In this document: piece after piece, positions 34,312 to 45,059 of the stretch
How positions within the stretch are numbered: position 1 is the stretch's first letter
Layout: every line of letters begins with the position of its first letter
Assembly (NCBI GenBank): GCA_009667805.1
Contig: CM019063.1
Location: 192,275,871-192,339,870, forward strand
Source of the DNA: Leptobrachium leishanense
Taxonomy: Eukaryota > Chordata > Amphibia > Anura > Megophryidae
DNA: 64,000 bases
Direction: 5' to 3'
Program-made: the position numbers and the translations under genes
The notes under the pieces: model-generated
Database searches by the model: none
Told to the model about the DNA's origin: nothing
The model's input: only the letters and a program-made list of their open reading frames with translations

Positions 34312-35213
34312 CAGGGTTATTCAAAGAGATCCGAATTGCTTGAGAAAGGTAACCGGTTACCTTTCCTGGACATTCGGCTATCCAGAGAGCAGGCAATTTG
34401 CCAAATCCTGGCGAATTGCATGAACATACGGTGCCTGTTCGAGGGCAGTGAAATCCCCATAAAAAAAGCACTGCTTCGGCTATTCAGAGAACACAAACCA
34501 GCCGTGAAAGGTTCCCTTAATGCCCTGCCATTCAGTGGTTTAATTCGGCAGGTTTATTCAGGCGAATCCCATAGGCTTCAATGTTAAAAATATTCCCGTT
34601 TTAATTCAATATCTAATAAACCGTTCATTATAAAATTATGCAGTAAAGAGTCTCTTTATTTATATATTTTTTAGAATATTTTAAGCATTTTTCTGAATTT
34701 TTTTTTAAAAGTCCGATTTTTTTTTTAAAAGTCCGATTTTTTATTTATTTTTACATTTACTTATTTTTTCTGTAACAGCCCTTTTTATTATCATTCCTTG
34801 GACCTCATATGTAAATTTCAGACATTTTCACTCAGTAGTTTCTTTGCAAACAGCGTTTCACTTTTGAATCATTCATGCAAACTGTTTTGCTAATTTATTC
34901 ACTTCGCTCTGTCTGCGGTCTCGGCTTTTTCCGGCGGCTGCGCTGCGTGTGATCGGCTCCTGCTCGGGTTTTTCCGTGGTTTTCGGCGGATTAATCCAGA
35001 TGTTTTTGCGGGTTTTCGGCGTGCATTCGCTGAGTTTTGCGGTTCGTTTTCGTCAGGTTTGCGGTAGCTTTTCCCTGCAATTCGGGGGCCCTGTGGTGTT
35101 TGCTGAATACACCGCAGGGTCACCGAAATGGGATCGGCAAAAGGAACCGAATTGAAGAGAACGAAAAGTCACCGAACGTGCGGTGACTTTTCGAATCTCT
35201 TTGAATAACCCTG
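34312..35213. mobile_element. TIR element, family A copy 2 (902 bp)
   Basis: CAGGGTTATTCAAAGAGATC at the left and TCTCTTTGAATAACCCTG at the right, with TAA duplicated at 34309-34311 and 35214-35216. It lies in the opposite orientation to the copy at 30228. GTCCGATTTTTTTTTTAAAA is tandemly duplicated near 34707-34740. Confidence 0.88.
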
Positions 35214-35233
35214 TAAATGTTTGGATTGATATA

Positions 35234-35960
35234 CAGGGTGTCCATAAAGACTCTTTACAATTTCAAAAAATAATTTCAAAGGCAAATGAAAAGACAGATA
35301 AGTGTAAATTATTACAAAATGAGACGTATATATTTAAAGTTTTTTTGCCTAATTTAATACACCTCTACTGTATATGGGCACCATTAGTTGCACGTAGCAC
35401 ATCAAGACGGTACTCAATTTCTTGCCATGTTCGCTATACCATACCCTCATCAATGGTGGCAATGGCATCAGTGATCCTCTGCTTTAGATTAGTGATGTCC
35501 CGCACCTTTTGTTCCATACACAATGGGCCATATTACGTAGTTGGTGCTAACTTAACCAGAGCTGTTGTAAACTTACCAGAGCCATTATAGCCTATGGAGA
35601 TGTTAAGTTAACAACAGCTCTGCTTAAGTTAGCACCAAGTATGTAATATGGCCCAATATCTTTAACATAACCCCATAGAAAGAAGTTGTTTTTCTTCGAG
35701 ACATCAATTACTGCAAATGTTTACCTTGACCTTTTGACGGAATACGTGGTACCACAACTCCATGACCTTCAACCATCCATCATTTTTCAGCAAGATGGTG
35801 CTCCACCACCTTGGGGACTGCATGATTGTTCATGGGTTCCTAAATTAAACATTTCCAGACTGGTGGATTGGAAGGAGTGGCCCAATTCTCTGGCCTCACC
35901 AGATATCACTCCCCTCGACTTCTTTCTATGGGGTTATGTTAAAGATATTGTGGTGGTACT
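35234..35960. mobile_element. Mariner-like transposon fragment, internally inverted
   Basis: Starts with CAGGGTGTCCATAAAG after TA, a common mariner-type end. 35234-35520 encodes the transposase C-terminus on the minus strand (VRDITNLKQRITDAIATIDE). 35690-35955 encodes the central catalytic part on the plus strand (IIFQQDGAPPPWGL and SPDITPLDFFLWGYVKDIV). The two halves point towards each other, so the fragment has been rearranged or is two copies. A MITE lies between them. Confidence 0.7.
35525..35653. mobile_element. Palindromic MITE, family C copy 1 (129 bp)
   Basis: GGGCCATATTACGTAGTTGG ends in ATGTAATATGGCCC as an inverted repeat with AAT on both sides. The interior reads AGAGCTGTTGTAAACTTACC and its near-complement. 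A second copy starts at 63751. Confidence 0.8.
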
Positions 35961-36854
35961 CTCACTGGAGAACCAACAGGCAGATCACGAGGGGAAGACA
36001 CAAAAGGGGCTAGCTGGGATACATAGTACATACATAGTAGGACTGGTACTGACAACAGCAGGAGTCTGGAGACACGAGTAACTAGGAATCTTGGTGGAAC
36101 CAGTAGAGGCAGAGGGGACTGGTAGATATGCAGGGGTATAGCAGACCTTCAGGAGCAGAAATGCACAGGTCTTGTTTTTGTGAACAAGAGAGGACATGAA
36201 GAAGGCTGCCAAGGGTCAGAGCATGTGTTGAGACAGCATGCCACATTGTAATCCTTAACATCATAACATCACTGGTACCTCTGCCTCCCCTGGCACCTTA
36301 GTGCACGTGACATATTCCCCTACAGAGCATTGCCCTCATCTACCTCCTAAAGGCCGGAACTTCTGAACTCAAATGACTGGTAAACATTGGTAGCTCTGAT
36401 TGGATTTCAGATTGCTGTGCCAATGCCATCACCAAGCTAGTGGGGCCCTGTATGTTAGTTGACAGGTGCACTGTAGGGCCTAGGATCTCCTATTTTTATT
36501 CACAAAAATGTAATGCTACCCTCAACAATAAATGCCAATCCTTCTCAGCCATCTTTATGCACACATCTAAACCTAAACTTAGTTATTGAAGTTGAAAATA
36601 TATAATTTACTTTTATACTGCACTTTAATAAACCCTTGACAACATATTCTTGTGAGGTCACTGAAGTAAAAAATCCTGGTCAGACTAATGTAAAAAAAAT
36701 TGTTGGCTATTGGAAATTGTATAAACAAGTGCTTGAAAATTTGAGAACTGGAGTACCTTCTCAGTAATGGGATAAAACTGGCCAGTCTGTTCCTTCTACT
36801 GTATAGCATCCATGATGTTAACTGTCGTCCATATCCATATATTTTTTAATTCTG
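35961..36854. other. Non-coding sequence, nothing recognised
   Basis: No transposon ends or exons seen; short ORFs only. Confidence 0.35.
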
Positions 36855-37053
36855 AAAAAGTATTTTACCAGGAAGGATACATTGAGATTTCTCTCGTTTT
36901 CAAGTATGTCCTGGGTGGCGAGTATATACCGTTAGGTGTCTTGCCTAAGGACACTTACTGGTGAGGTGCTCTTACCGGGATTCGAACCTGTGTCTCCACA
37001 GTCTCCACAATCATAAAGCCGTGATGTTATCTCTACTCCACCCAGCCGGTACT
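36855..37053 (-). mobile_element. tRNA-derived V-SINE-like element, copy 2
   Basis: On the minus strand: AGTACCGGCTGGGTGGAGTA, then GGTTCGAATCCCGGT (perfect B box), then AAGTGTCCTTAGGCAAGACA (V-like core), then CTCAATGTATCCTTCCTGG and AAAATAC tail. Closely similar to the copy at 22110-22308, with the same limits. Confidence 0.8.
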
Positions 37054-37061
37054 ACGCCACC

Positions 37062-37620
37062 CAGCTGGGGAACTAACAATCCGGTTAACATTTGACAAAA
37101 TAATACAATGCAGAAGCCACTGTATCCAATCTGGTTTACATTTTAATTTACCACAAAGGTCTTGGTTTAGAATACTCTGTCTGTTACATGTGCTCAAAAT
37201 CTTATTTAGTAGCCTACAAAATAGAGATTTTTGGTTACTAATAATGGGCAATAGTATTTTAAGTCAACTAGCCAGCACCAAGCCAAATCTCCTAGGTGGG
37301 TCCTAACCTAATCACACTGTGAAAAACTATAAGTGAAAAAATTCATATGTGAAACAAATTATATAAGTTTATATATAGCAATGAGTCATGTCCTATCTCC
37401 TGCTGATGAGGGCATAATAAGCCCGAAACAGCTGTTCAGGAGTGGCTTTGACTCCTTGCATAACCTGACCTTTGCTAAAAAAGCCATCTAGTATGCAATG
37501 CACTGGCAAGGAGGGTTTTTTGGTAAAACAGACCCATGATGCAAAAAAGTGGGTAATTGGAGATTTCATTTGCATGTCTTACCCAGAGTTCCTTGCTGCA
37601 TATGGGGAATGTAGCATATG
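37062..37620 (+). mobile_element. Penelope-type (PLE-like) terminal repeat with hammerhead ribozyme
   Basis: A non-coding repeat containing a hammerhead motif at 37397-37442, a feature of Penelope-like elements. The part at 37190-37340 (TTTTTGGTTACTAATAATGG) matches, in inverted orientation, 38850-38960. No reverse transcriptase is present. Assignment to Penelope-like elements rests on the ribozyme and general resemblance, not on protein. Confidence 0.5.
37397..37442 (+). ncRNA. Type I hammerhead ribozyme
   Basis: All conserved parts are present. Stem I pairs CTCCTG (37397-37402) with CAGGAG (37437-37442). The core CTGATGA is at 37403-37409. Stem II is GGGC/GCCC (37410-37413, 37421-37424) with loop ATAATAA. 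GAAA is at 37425-37428. Stem III is ACAG/CTGT (37428-37435) with no loop, a palindrome. Predicted self-cleavage is after U37436 (GUU). A stem III this short is known from Penelope-like hammerheads, which may act as dimers. Activity not tested. Confidence 0.82.
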
Positions 37621-37678
37621 AGCTCTGTGAAGCAATTCTCTGAATTGTTGGGATGTGTAAATGTATTCTACAATTATA

Positions 37679-37680
<2 letters not shown>

Positions 37681-37717
<37 letters not shown>
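37681..37717. repeat. (TA)n microsatellite
   Basis: About 18 TA units. Confidence 0.95.
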
Positions 37718-37719
<2 letters not shown>

Positions 37720-37727
37720 AATAGGAG

Positions 37728-37830
37728 TATAGCAATACGTAGTGATACCTTTTTTATTGGACTAACATTACATTTAAAAGACAAGCTTTCAAGAGTGTAC
37801 CTTTGTTCTTCAGGTCTGGAGCTATACTGA
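37728..37830 (-). ncRNA. Repeat with degenerate hammerhead-like core
   Basis: On the minus strand CTGAAGAACAAAGG is followed 12 nt later by CTTGAAAGCTTGTC, fitting CUGANGA and GAAA spacing of a hammerhead, but the stem II arms no longer pair. The adjoining TTTTTTATTGGACTAACATT is a string widely repeated in vertebrate genomes. Probably a ribozyme relic 350 bp from the intact one. Confidence 0.35.
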
Positions 37831-37944
37831 GCAAAAGCATAGAATTGAACATCAAGGGGCACAAGGGTGAGGGGTTAGATGTCGTAAATAGTGAGAGTAA
37901 AATAGTTTGGTCAACAAGGGCAAATAAAAACATGAGCGATGTAT

Positions 37945-38099
37945 CTAAGATGTCAGCCTGCACCGGGAGACCACAGCAATTGGCCGAAATAACGGACAAT
38001 TGCAGGCTGCCTTGTGAGGACACGCTCAGGGCGTCTTCCGTATGCTGATCTACGAACAAGATGACACGGTGAGCGCGTCCTCCGCAGTCAAGTGGTTAA
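37945..38099. mobile_element. Right end of a TTAA-type element (fragment)
   Basis: GATGTCAGCCTGCACCGGG to CCGCAGTCAAGTGG-TTAA parallels the right end at 57960-58119. The left part is missing. Confidence 0.65.
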
Positions 38100-38499
38100 A
38101 GGCTTCTTTTTTTATTCTATACCATACCGTTTTTTATTATTTTTTTATATGAGCATTATTTTATTTCCATACATTTTCATGCATATATATCGGTTTGAAC
38201 ACCTTTTAGAAGAATACCACAGTTCCGTTTTTTTCTTTCTTTCTGCGGTTCAGTGGCCTTCGGCCGTCTGTTCGGCGTTTGGTGGTCTTCGGTGGCCCCA
38301 GGTTGGGTGCACTTCTGGGACTCTACGGTGAATAGAGTCAAGATTTGATCATATTTTTTTAACTAATCTACCTTCATTTATTACCTAGGTAGGTTGTGGA
38401 AAAAACTTGTGGGAAAAAATGTATAATCCGGTGAAAACCATGTCTTTAAATTTTGTGAAACTTTGATTGTGTAGTTTATGTAATGGAGTGCTCTCACCT
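38100..38499. other. Non-coding sequence with diverged repeat
   Basis: 38110-38340 resembles 10790-11190 (GGTTTGAACACC, then AGAATA). No gene recognised. Confidence 0.4.
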
Positions 38500-39090
38500 T
38501 GGTGTACTGCGTCTATTTGTCACGAGAAGCACTCGCCCGTTATTCTTAGTAAAGGCTGAGTGCTGTCCTCCTGGTTTATTATAGATATGTGTGTATATAT
38601 ATATATATAATAGACCAGAGATCTGTTGGTGGTCAATAAGGTGTGGCTCATTACCTTTATGTTACCATTATAATGTCTTATTTAAAACGATGTAAAGTAG
38701 CACTGATAGGCTACACATTTATAAATTTATTGCAAATGATTTTGGTACCTTTTTATATATTCTCCTTAGTATAACATTGATTTTCATATTTTTTTTACAT
38801 AGTTATTTGTTTCACATATGAATTTAACTTCTCTTTTCTCCTGTTTTATTAGATTAGGAGCCACCAATGAGATCTGCCTGGTGTGCTTATGCTACTAGTG
38901 GCCATTATTACTAACCAAAAATTTCTATTTTGTAGTCTATGTAATTGGATTTTGAGGATGTATAACAAACATATTATTTTCTCTTTAAGAATTGGGGCTA
39001 ACTGCAAGTGTTTTGTACACTTCCCAAGATTAATGGGAGTTGAGGACGCAACATCTTGCTTTTGGTTTAGATACCATTTTATCATGGGTC
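38500..39090 (-). mobile_element. Penelope-type repeat, inverted partner of 37062-37340
   Basis: On the minus strand ATAGAAATTTTTGGTTAGTA, then ATAATGGCCACTAGTAGC and GCAGATCTCATTGGTGG match the plus-strand copy at 37200-37310. CAGGAGGACAGCACTCAGCC near 38575-38555 is a string typical of frog repeats. No intact hammerhead is seen in this copy. A (TA)n tract lies at 38588-38611. Confidence 0.45.
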
Positions 39091-39132
39091 ATTATTTTTT
39101 TTATCAATGTATAAGTCATATACGGTGTGCGG

Positions 39133-39389
39133 CAGTTGCTCTCAACCCTGTCCTCAAGTATCCCAAACAGGCAAGGTTTGCCAGATTTCTGAAGCAGAGG
39201 TGATATGATTTGCTGCTCAGCGATTGCAGGATTCAATCTGCATTTCCCCAAGGAAGTCCTTAATCCCTTAGGGACCAACGACGTAACGTATATGCCATAA
39301 ATTCATTGATTTTAAAGACCCCCGGTCCTTAAGGGGTTAAAACCTGGCCTGTTAGGGGTACTTGAGAAGGAAAGGGTTGAAAACCACTG
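39133..39389. mobile_element. hAT-type MITE split by a TTAA MITE
   Basis: CAGTTGCTCTCAACCCTGTC to AAGGGTTGAAAACCACTG gives hAT-type ends. The interior (GATTTGCTGCTCAGCGATTG) matches the MITE at 47856-48037. A TTAA element at 39260-39340 lies inside. No clear 8-bp duplication was found for the outer element. Confidence 0.7.
39260..39340. mobile_element. Short TTAA MITE (81 bp) nested in a hAT MITE
   Basis: TTAA-TCCCTTAGGGACC...GGTCCTTAAGGGG-TTAA, with TTAA at both ends. Confidence 0.75.
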
Positions 39390-40805
39390 GGTGAGGTGAA
39401 GGTATGAGCCCAATGACACACCGGCAGACAATTATACAAGGTTAAAGTGGGGTTTATTGGATGAAGAGCATACAAATATGGCAACTGAATGACAAGGTAG
39501 CAGAATGGTATGGTTGTAGGTGGAGATCCTGAGTAAAGGAGAGGAACTTGGCAGTAAAAGTGCTCGCCTGGATAAGGTAAGGAGGAGAGACGGAGGTAAG
39601 GTAAACTGAAAACAGGACAGGGTAACGAGAATGAAACACAGTGGGCAATACTCCAGGAGGCAGGAGTCAGCAGACAGACAGGACATGAAAAGGGCTGCCG
39701 TGCGGGTGCAGGCAGGGACACAGAAAGCCGAGGGCACAACTGGAGCCTTGAAGAGAACATGGCTGGAAGCTCTGGAACATGGCTTGAGGAATAAGAGGCT
39801 GGGAGGTGAGCAGGCATCTTGCAGAGCAACATGCACCAAAGAGGTTATTCACTAACCTCCAAATATGCCCCGACATCTAATAACTGTTTTGGCGACTCCA
39901 ATTTCTGCAAAATGCAGTGACCATTCGCTAAATAGCGAATTCACCATATTTTTGGTGAAATGGAATCACTGCGGTATGGCAATAATCAAAGCACCGGAAT
40001 TGCATGCAATTTGTGTATATACAGTAATATGTTTATTACTATTTTATTTCTTTAAATCTCCCTAAGCTCAGGGAGATTGTTTGGGGTCTGGACTGGATAT
40101 TATTCATATGCTGGTTGACTTTCTCCCCTGTGGGTAGACTTTAAGTTTTTATGATTCATACATAGATCAAGACACAGAAATTGTGAAACATGACAAACCG
40201 ACTCGACTCTCAGACAACGATATAGCCATGATGTCATCTCAGAAAATGTTGAAGATTTGTATATGTTTGATTATTTTTCTAATCCGACAGCTAAAACCCT
40301 TCCTTTAAAAAGCCTCATGACTCCAAAGTATTACACCGGATAATCCTATTTCTAACACTGAAATATTCTAGTAAATCTGATTACTACTGTAGTAATTTTA
40401 TATTATTTTGTAACAAAATATTGACACTTTCTAAAGAACTTTACAGTTTAGCTTTGGAGTACCTGACAATACAAAATGTAAACGTCAATACAAATCACAT
40501 TTATGTATCAAGTACAGTTCCTCTTTAAGTTTATATTAAAAATAATACATTACATAGGGGCAGAAACCATCCTTCTATTGATTAAATGCAGAATGAGGTG
40601 CACTGAGCTGTCTATACGCACTGCACTGCAGAAGAGAAGCTTTTATGGGGTTATTTTGCTCATTTATAGAAAGCTGTAAGTAGTTAAGTACTATATCGTA
40701 TCAATTAAATAATAATCACATTATTCATTATGTTTTGTAATTGTGCCCTGTTTCCTTCACAGCATTACTTTTAAAAGATGTTTTTAATAAGATTATGGAG
40801 ACTAA
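39390..40805. other. Non-coding sequence
   Basis: 39395-39840 is G/A-rich and resembles LTR leader DNA of no recognised family. 39841-39990 is a diverged repeat. 40000-40800 shows nothing beyond an acceptor-like GTTTCCTTCACAG at 40761, with no usable exon after it. Confidence 0.4.
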
Positions 40806-41263
40806 CCGGGTTATTGAAAGAGATCCGAATGGCTGCCGAAAGGGAACCGAACGCTGAAAATCAGCTTTCGGTTACCTTTCTTGGCCATTCGGCTATCCAG
40901 AGAGCAGGCAATTCGTCAAATCTTGGCGAATTGCCAGCACATACGGTGCCTGTTCGAGGGCAGTGAAATCCCCATAGAGAGGCAATGCTTCAGCTACTAA
41001 GAGAACAAAAACCAGCAGTGAAAGGTTCCCGAAATGCCCTGCCATTCGGTGGTTTAATTCGGCAGGTTTATTCAGGCGAATCCCATAGGCTTCAATGTTA
41101 AAAATATTCCTGTTTTAATCCAATATCTAATAGACCGTTGATTATAATATTCTGCAGTAAAGAGTCTCTTTATTTATATTTATATTGTTTCTGTAAGAGC
41201 CCTTTTTATTATCATTCCCTGGACCTCATATGTAAATTTCAGACCTTTTCGCTCAGTAGTTTC
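40806..41263. mobile_element. TIR element, family A copy 3, cut by the chromovirus
   Basis: Starts CCGGGTTATTGAAAGAGATC and follows copy 2 to GCTCAGTAGTTTCTTT, where LTR-like sequence begins. Confidence 0.75.
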
Positions 41264-41650
41264 TTTAGTAGTAATAGTCAAATGGAATAGCCGGGTCGAT
41301 ATCAGTGCAGAAGCGTAGTACAAGAAAATAGTCTAGGGCAACAGAAGGCAGAATAGTCCGTAAACAGCAGAGGTCAATAACAGGTTAAATCACGAGAGAA
41401 TTCAGGTACAAGGAGCTCAGGTATGGATAACCACGATCTGGCACTGCATAGAAGGAACTGTGGGTTTTTAAAGACCTTCACCAGACCGCGCCCCCCTCTC
41501 AAGCCGCGCCTCATGCAGCCACCTCCCTGCCTGTCTCTATTTAAACCGGATGTTGGTCAACGAGCAGCATCAGGCATGCTGCCTTCAAGCACACTGGAGA
41601 GTGGAGTGGAGAGGCTGGAAGCCCCCAAAGTTACAGTACCCCCCTCTCCA
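41264..41650 (-). repeat. Polypurine tract and downstream LTR of the chromovirus
   Basis: On the minus strand GTGGAGAGGGGGGTAC (polypurine tract) is followed by TGTAACTTTGGGGGCTTCC, the likely LTR start at 41635. The end is uncertain: a TG/CA-type boundary could lie at 41283, or the LTR may run to 41264. Confidence 0.6.
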
Positions 41651-41744
41651 CGGGAGGCCACCGGACGACCAGCAGGACAAGTGGCAGCACGACCACCGAG
41701 CCCGAGTGGCAGGACGACCACCAGGGCGAGTGGCAGGACGACCA

Positions 41745-41926
41745 CCAGGGCGATCGGGGTGCGAGGCATGGAACGCCCTGACCAACCTAGAGGCAGACAT
41801 GTTGGAAGCTGGAATCCAGGACCGGTCCTCCGGACTATAACCCACCCAATCGACCAAGTACTGCAGAGCACCCCTGAACAGCCTAGAATCCAGAACTTTC
41901 CTAACCTCATACTCTTTCCCCATCAA
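41745..41926 (-). pseudogene. Chromodomain of the chromovirus
   Basis: [20 protein letters not shown], then [19 protein letters not shown] and [13 protein letters not shown] are a chromodomain, which tethers integrase to modified histones in this clade. It is in a different frame from the integrase C-terminus. The DNA downstream (41690-41760) has short tandem copies of GGCAGGACGACCACCAGGGC. Confidence 0.85.
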
Positions 41927-43362
41927 CCTGAACAGGTGGAGGAGGAGGAACGACCTGCGTGTACCTGTTACACAACAAAGGCTTCAGCAGGGAGGTGTGG
42001 AAGACATTGTGCAAGCGAAGATGTTTAGGAAGGGCAAGAGCATAAGCCACAGGGTTAACGCAGCGAATGATCTTGTATGGACCTATAAACCGAGGTGCCA
42101 TTTTCATAGAAGGCACCCGCAACTTCACATTCCTAGTGGACAACCAAACTCTATCCCCCACGTTGTAGGAAGGAGCTTGTAACCTATGCCTGTCAGCCTT
42201 GCGTTTCTGGACAGCAACATTGCGCTCCATGTTTTCGCGAATCTGTCTCCAAATCTCTTGTAGTTGTGTGAGATGTTCATCGAGAGCCGGGATGGCCTGT
42301 TCAGCAAACTGAAGCCGGAGGGAAAAAAACATAGATGGCAGAAAAAGGAGAGTGGCCAGTGGTCTCGTTAACAGCGTTCTTACGTGCATACTCAGCCCAG
42401 GGCAACAACTCCGACCAATTGTCTTGTTGTTGTGTGGTAAAGCAACGTATGTACTGCTCGAGACCCTGATTTGCCCTCTCTGCTGCCCCATTGGTTTGTG
42501 GATGATATGCTGAAGAGAAGGCCAATCGCACCCACATCTCCGCACAGAAATCCCTCCAGAAACAAGAGACAAACTGAGCTCCTCTGTCAGAGATTATTTC
42601 AGACGGAACCCCATGTATTCGTACAATCTCTCTAGCAAAGACGACCACCAGTTCTTTGGCTGTAGGAAGCTTAGGTAAAGGGACAAAATGAGCCATTTTG
42701 GAGAAGCGGTCTACAACTGTCAGAACCACAGTATGACCCTTGGACTTCGGCAAGTCCACAATAAAATCCATGGATAGATGAGACCAAGGCCTATTAGGAA
42801 TGGGTAACGGCTGCAATAGACAGACAGGCAAGGTTTTACTGGTTTTGCTTCTGGCACAGACTTGACAAGCCAAAACAAACAGACGTACGTCCTGTCGCAT
42901 GGTGGGCCACCAGAACTGTCTGGAGATACTGGTAAGAGTCTTAGTAATACCAGGATGACCTGCTGGTTTAGAATCATGAAACATTATGAGTAATTCTTGT
43001 CTTTCCTTTTCAGGCACAAACAACATATCTGGAGGCTTGTTAGGTGGAGCCCCCATTTGAGCTGCTTGGAGGCGTTCCAGGAAAGGCGAGGAAATAGACA
43101 AGACCGTGGAAGCCACAATATGTTCAGGAGGAACTATAGGATTGTGGTCTTGTATATTTGATTCATACGGGTCATATTGACGAGATAAGGCATCAGCCTT
43201 TACATTACGGTCACCTGGTCTGTAAGTCAACACAAAATTAAACCGAGACAGTAGTAATGACCACCTGGCCTGTCTCAAGTTCAAACGTTTAGCCTCCCCG
43301 ATGTACATAAGGTTCTTATGATCAGTGATTATCAACAAAGGGTCAAGAGTACCTTCCAACAA
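41907..43362 (-). pseudogene. Chromovirus RNase H end and integrase, frameshifted near 42310
   Basis: 43362-42301 holds ITDHKNLMYIGEAKRLN (RNase H end), ADALSRQYD, a zinc-binding region ending CQVCARSK, and the integrase core with Asp in MDFIVDLP, Asp in IISDRGAQFVSCFW and Glu in PQTNGAAERANQGLEQYI. A frameshift near 42310 moves to 42572-41907, with the C-terminal domain (VGDRVWLSTRNVKL, then RFIGPYKI and [12 protein letters not shown]). All three catalytic residues are retained. Confidence 0.8.
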
Positions 43363-44363
43363 ATGTCTCCACTCTGACAGGCAGACACAATAGCAAGCAA
43401 TTCTCTGTTACCGATATCATAATTGCGTTCTGCTGGTGATAATTTTCTTGAAAAGAACCCACAGGGATGTAGAGGCTTTCCTGGAGACTCTATCTCGGAA
43501 GCATCAACCTTAAGGACAAATGGAATTCTGGGATCAGGATGCCGTAACACGGGAGCAGAAGTGAAAGCCTGCTTAAGAGCTTCGAATGCCTGTTTGGATT
43601 GTGAAGACCAGACCTGATTCTTCAGACCTTTACGTGTCATATTAATGATAGGAGAGGCTACAGTGGAATAATTCTTGATAAATCTCCTATAATAGTTGGA
43701 AAACCCCAAAAACCTCTGTATGGCTTTGACGCCTTGGGGAAGAGGCCATTCTGAGATGGCCGTGAGTTTCGAAGGATCCATCTCAAAACCTTCTGGAGTG
43801 ATAATGTACCTTAAGAAATTTTACAGTAGTAATGTCGAATAAACAATTCTCCAGTTTGCAATAAAGACCATTGTCTAGTAATTTTGCTAATACCGTCTGA
43901 CATGTTCATGGTGGGTTTTCAGATCGGGAGAGTAAATCAGTATATCGTCTAGGTATACTATAACAAAGGATTGCAAAAAATCTCTGAGCACATCATTAAT
44001 AAAATCCTGGAATACAGCTGGAGCATTACAGAGACCGAAAGGCATGACCAGATATTCATAATGCCCACTCCTGGTGTTAAATGCTGTTTTCCACTCATGC
44101 CCATCTTTTATACGTATCAGGTTGTAAGCCCCTCTTAAATCGAGTTTTGTGTATACTGCTGATCCCCTCAACCTGTCGAACAGTTCTGATATAAGGGGGA
44201 TAGGGTACACATTCTTGATGGTGATCTTGTTAAGCCCCCTATAATCGATACACGGGCATAAATCTCCCTCTTTTTTAGACACAAAAAAGAACCCAGCCCC
44301 TGCTGGAGAAGAGGAACGTCTAATAAAACCTCTCTCCAAATTCTCCTTTATGTACTCCTCCAT
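43332..44363 (-). pseudogene. Chromovirus reverse transcriptase and RNase H, broken
   Basis: The segment at 44363-43887 has [20 protein letters not shown], then [19 protein letters not shown] and [13 protein letters not shown], so the YLDD site is intact. It is cut before the thumb, with an indel near 43885-43780. 43781-43332 continues with [17 protein letters not shown] and [13 protein letters not shown] (RNase H) and GNRELLAIV, then shifts frame near 43360. Confidence 0.8.
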
Positions 44364-44580
44364 GATTTGGTTCTCCTTTATGGATAATGATATACTTTGC
44401 CTCGAGGAGGCATGGTATCAGGATGAATATCTATGGCGCAATCATACGGTCTATGTGGAGGTAGTTTCTCTGCCTCTCTTTTATCGAATACAGCCCTGAG
44501 GTCGGCATACCAGTCAGGGACCTCTGTTGACAATGGAGGAGCTGTAGGTATGTTCAGGGCACCAATATGCTGGATGGATA

Positions 44581-44994
44581 TTACACAGTTAACAAAACAA
44601 GCAGGACTCCAAGACTGTATCTCGCCCTTAGCCCAATCAATAACAGGGTTATGTTCCACCAAGCAAGGGAAACCAAGCACAACAGGATTGGAAGGTGACA
44701 GGGTAATATGATCTCTTCTTTGTGCAGGAGACCAGTGGTAAGAACCTCTGTAACCGTATTGTGAGTTATCCTGGGGCAGGATAACGGCCTACCATCTATG
44801 GCTTCGACGGCCAAGGGAGTCTCTCTTACAACCAGAGGGAGAGAGATGGAGGAAGCATATTCAACATCAATGAAATTACCAGCAGCCCCAGAATCAACAA
44901 AAGCGGTAGTATGCGTGGTCTTGGTCTCCCAAGCTATGGATACTGGTAACAAGAGTTTAGTGTTTTTGACTGGAGACATGAACGTCACACCCAA
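44581..44994 (-). pseudogene. Chromovirus protease fragment
   Basis: AFVDSGAAGNFIDVEYA contains the DSGA aspartic protease site, followed by a flap-like region. A frameshift near the end replaces the expected pol sequence with unrelated leucine-rich residues; the correct frame continues at 44680-44378 (ALNIPTAPPLSTEVPDWYAD). Confidence 0.75.
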
Positions 44995-45059
44995 GGCCTG
45001 TCTCCTCAGCTGCCTTAGGTGCAGTAGTTTTCCAACTTATCATGCATTCTAGGGCGAGT

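Noticed and set aside
39329..39876. Several overlapping ORFs of up to 167 codons on both strands
   Set aside because: No family motif, frames overlap on both strands, and the composition is biased G/A-rich sequence.
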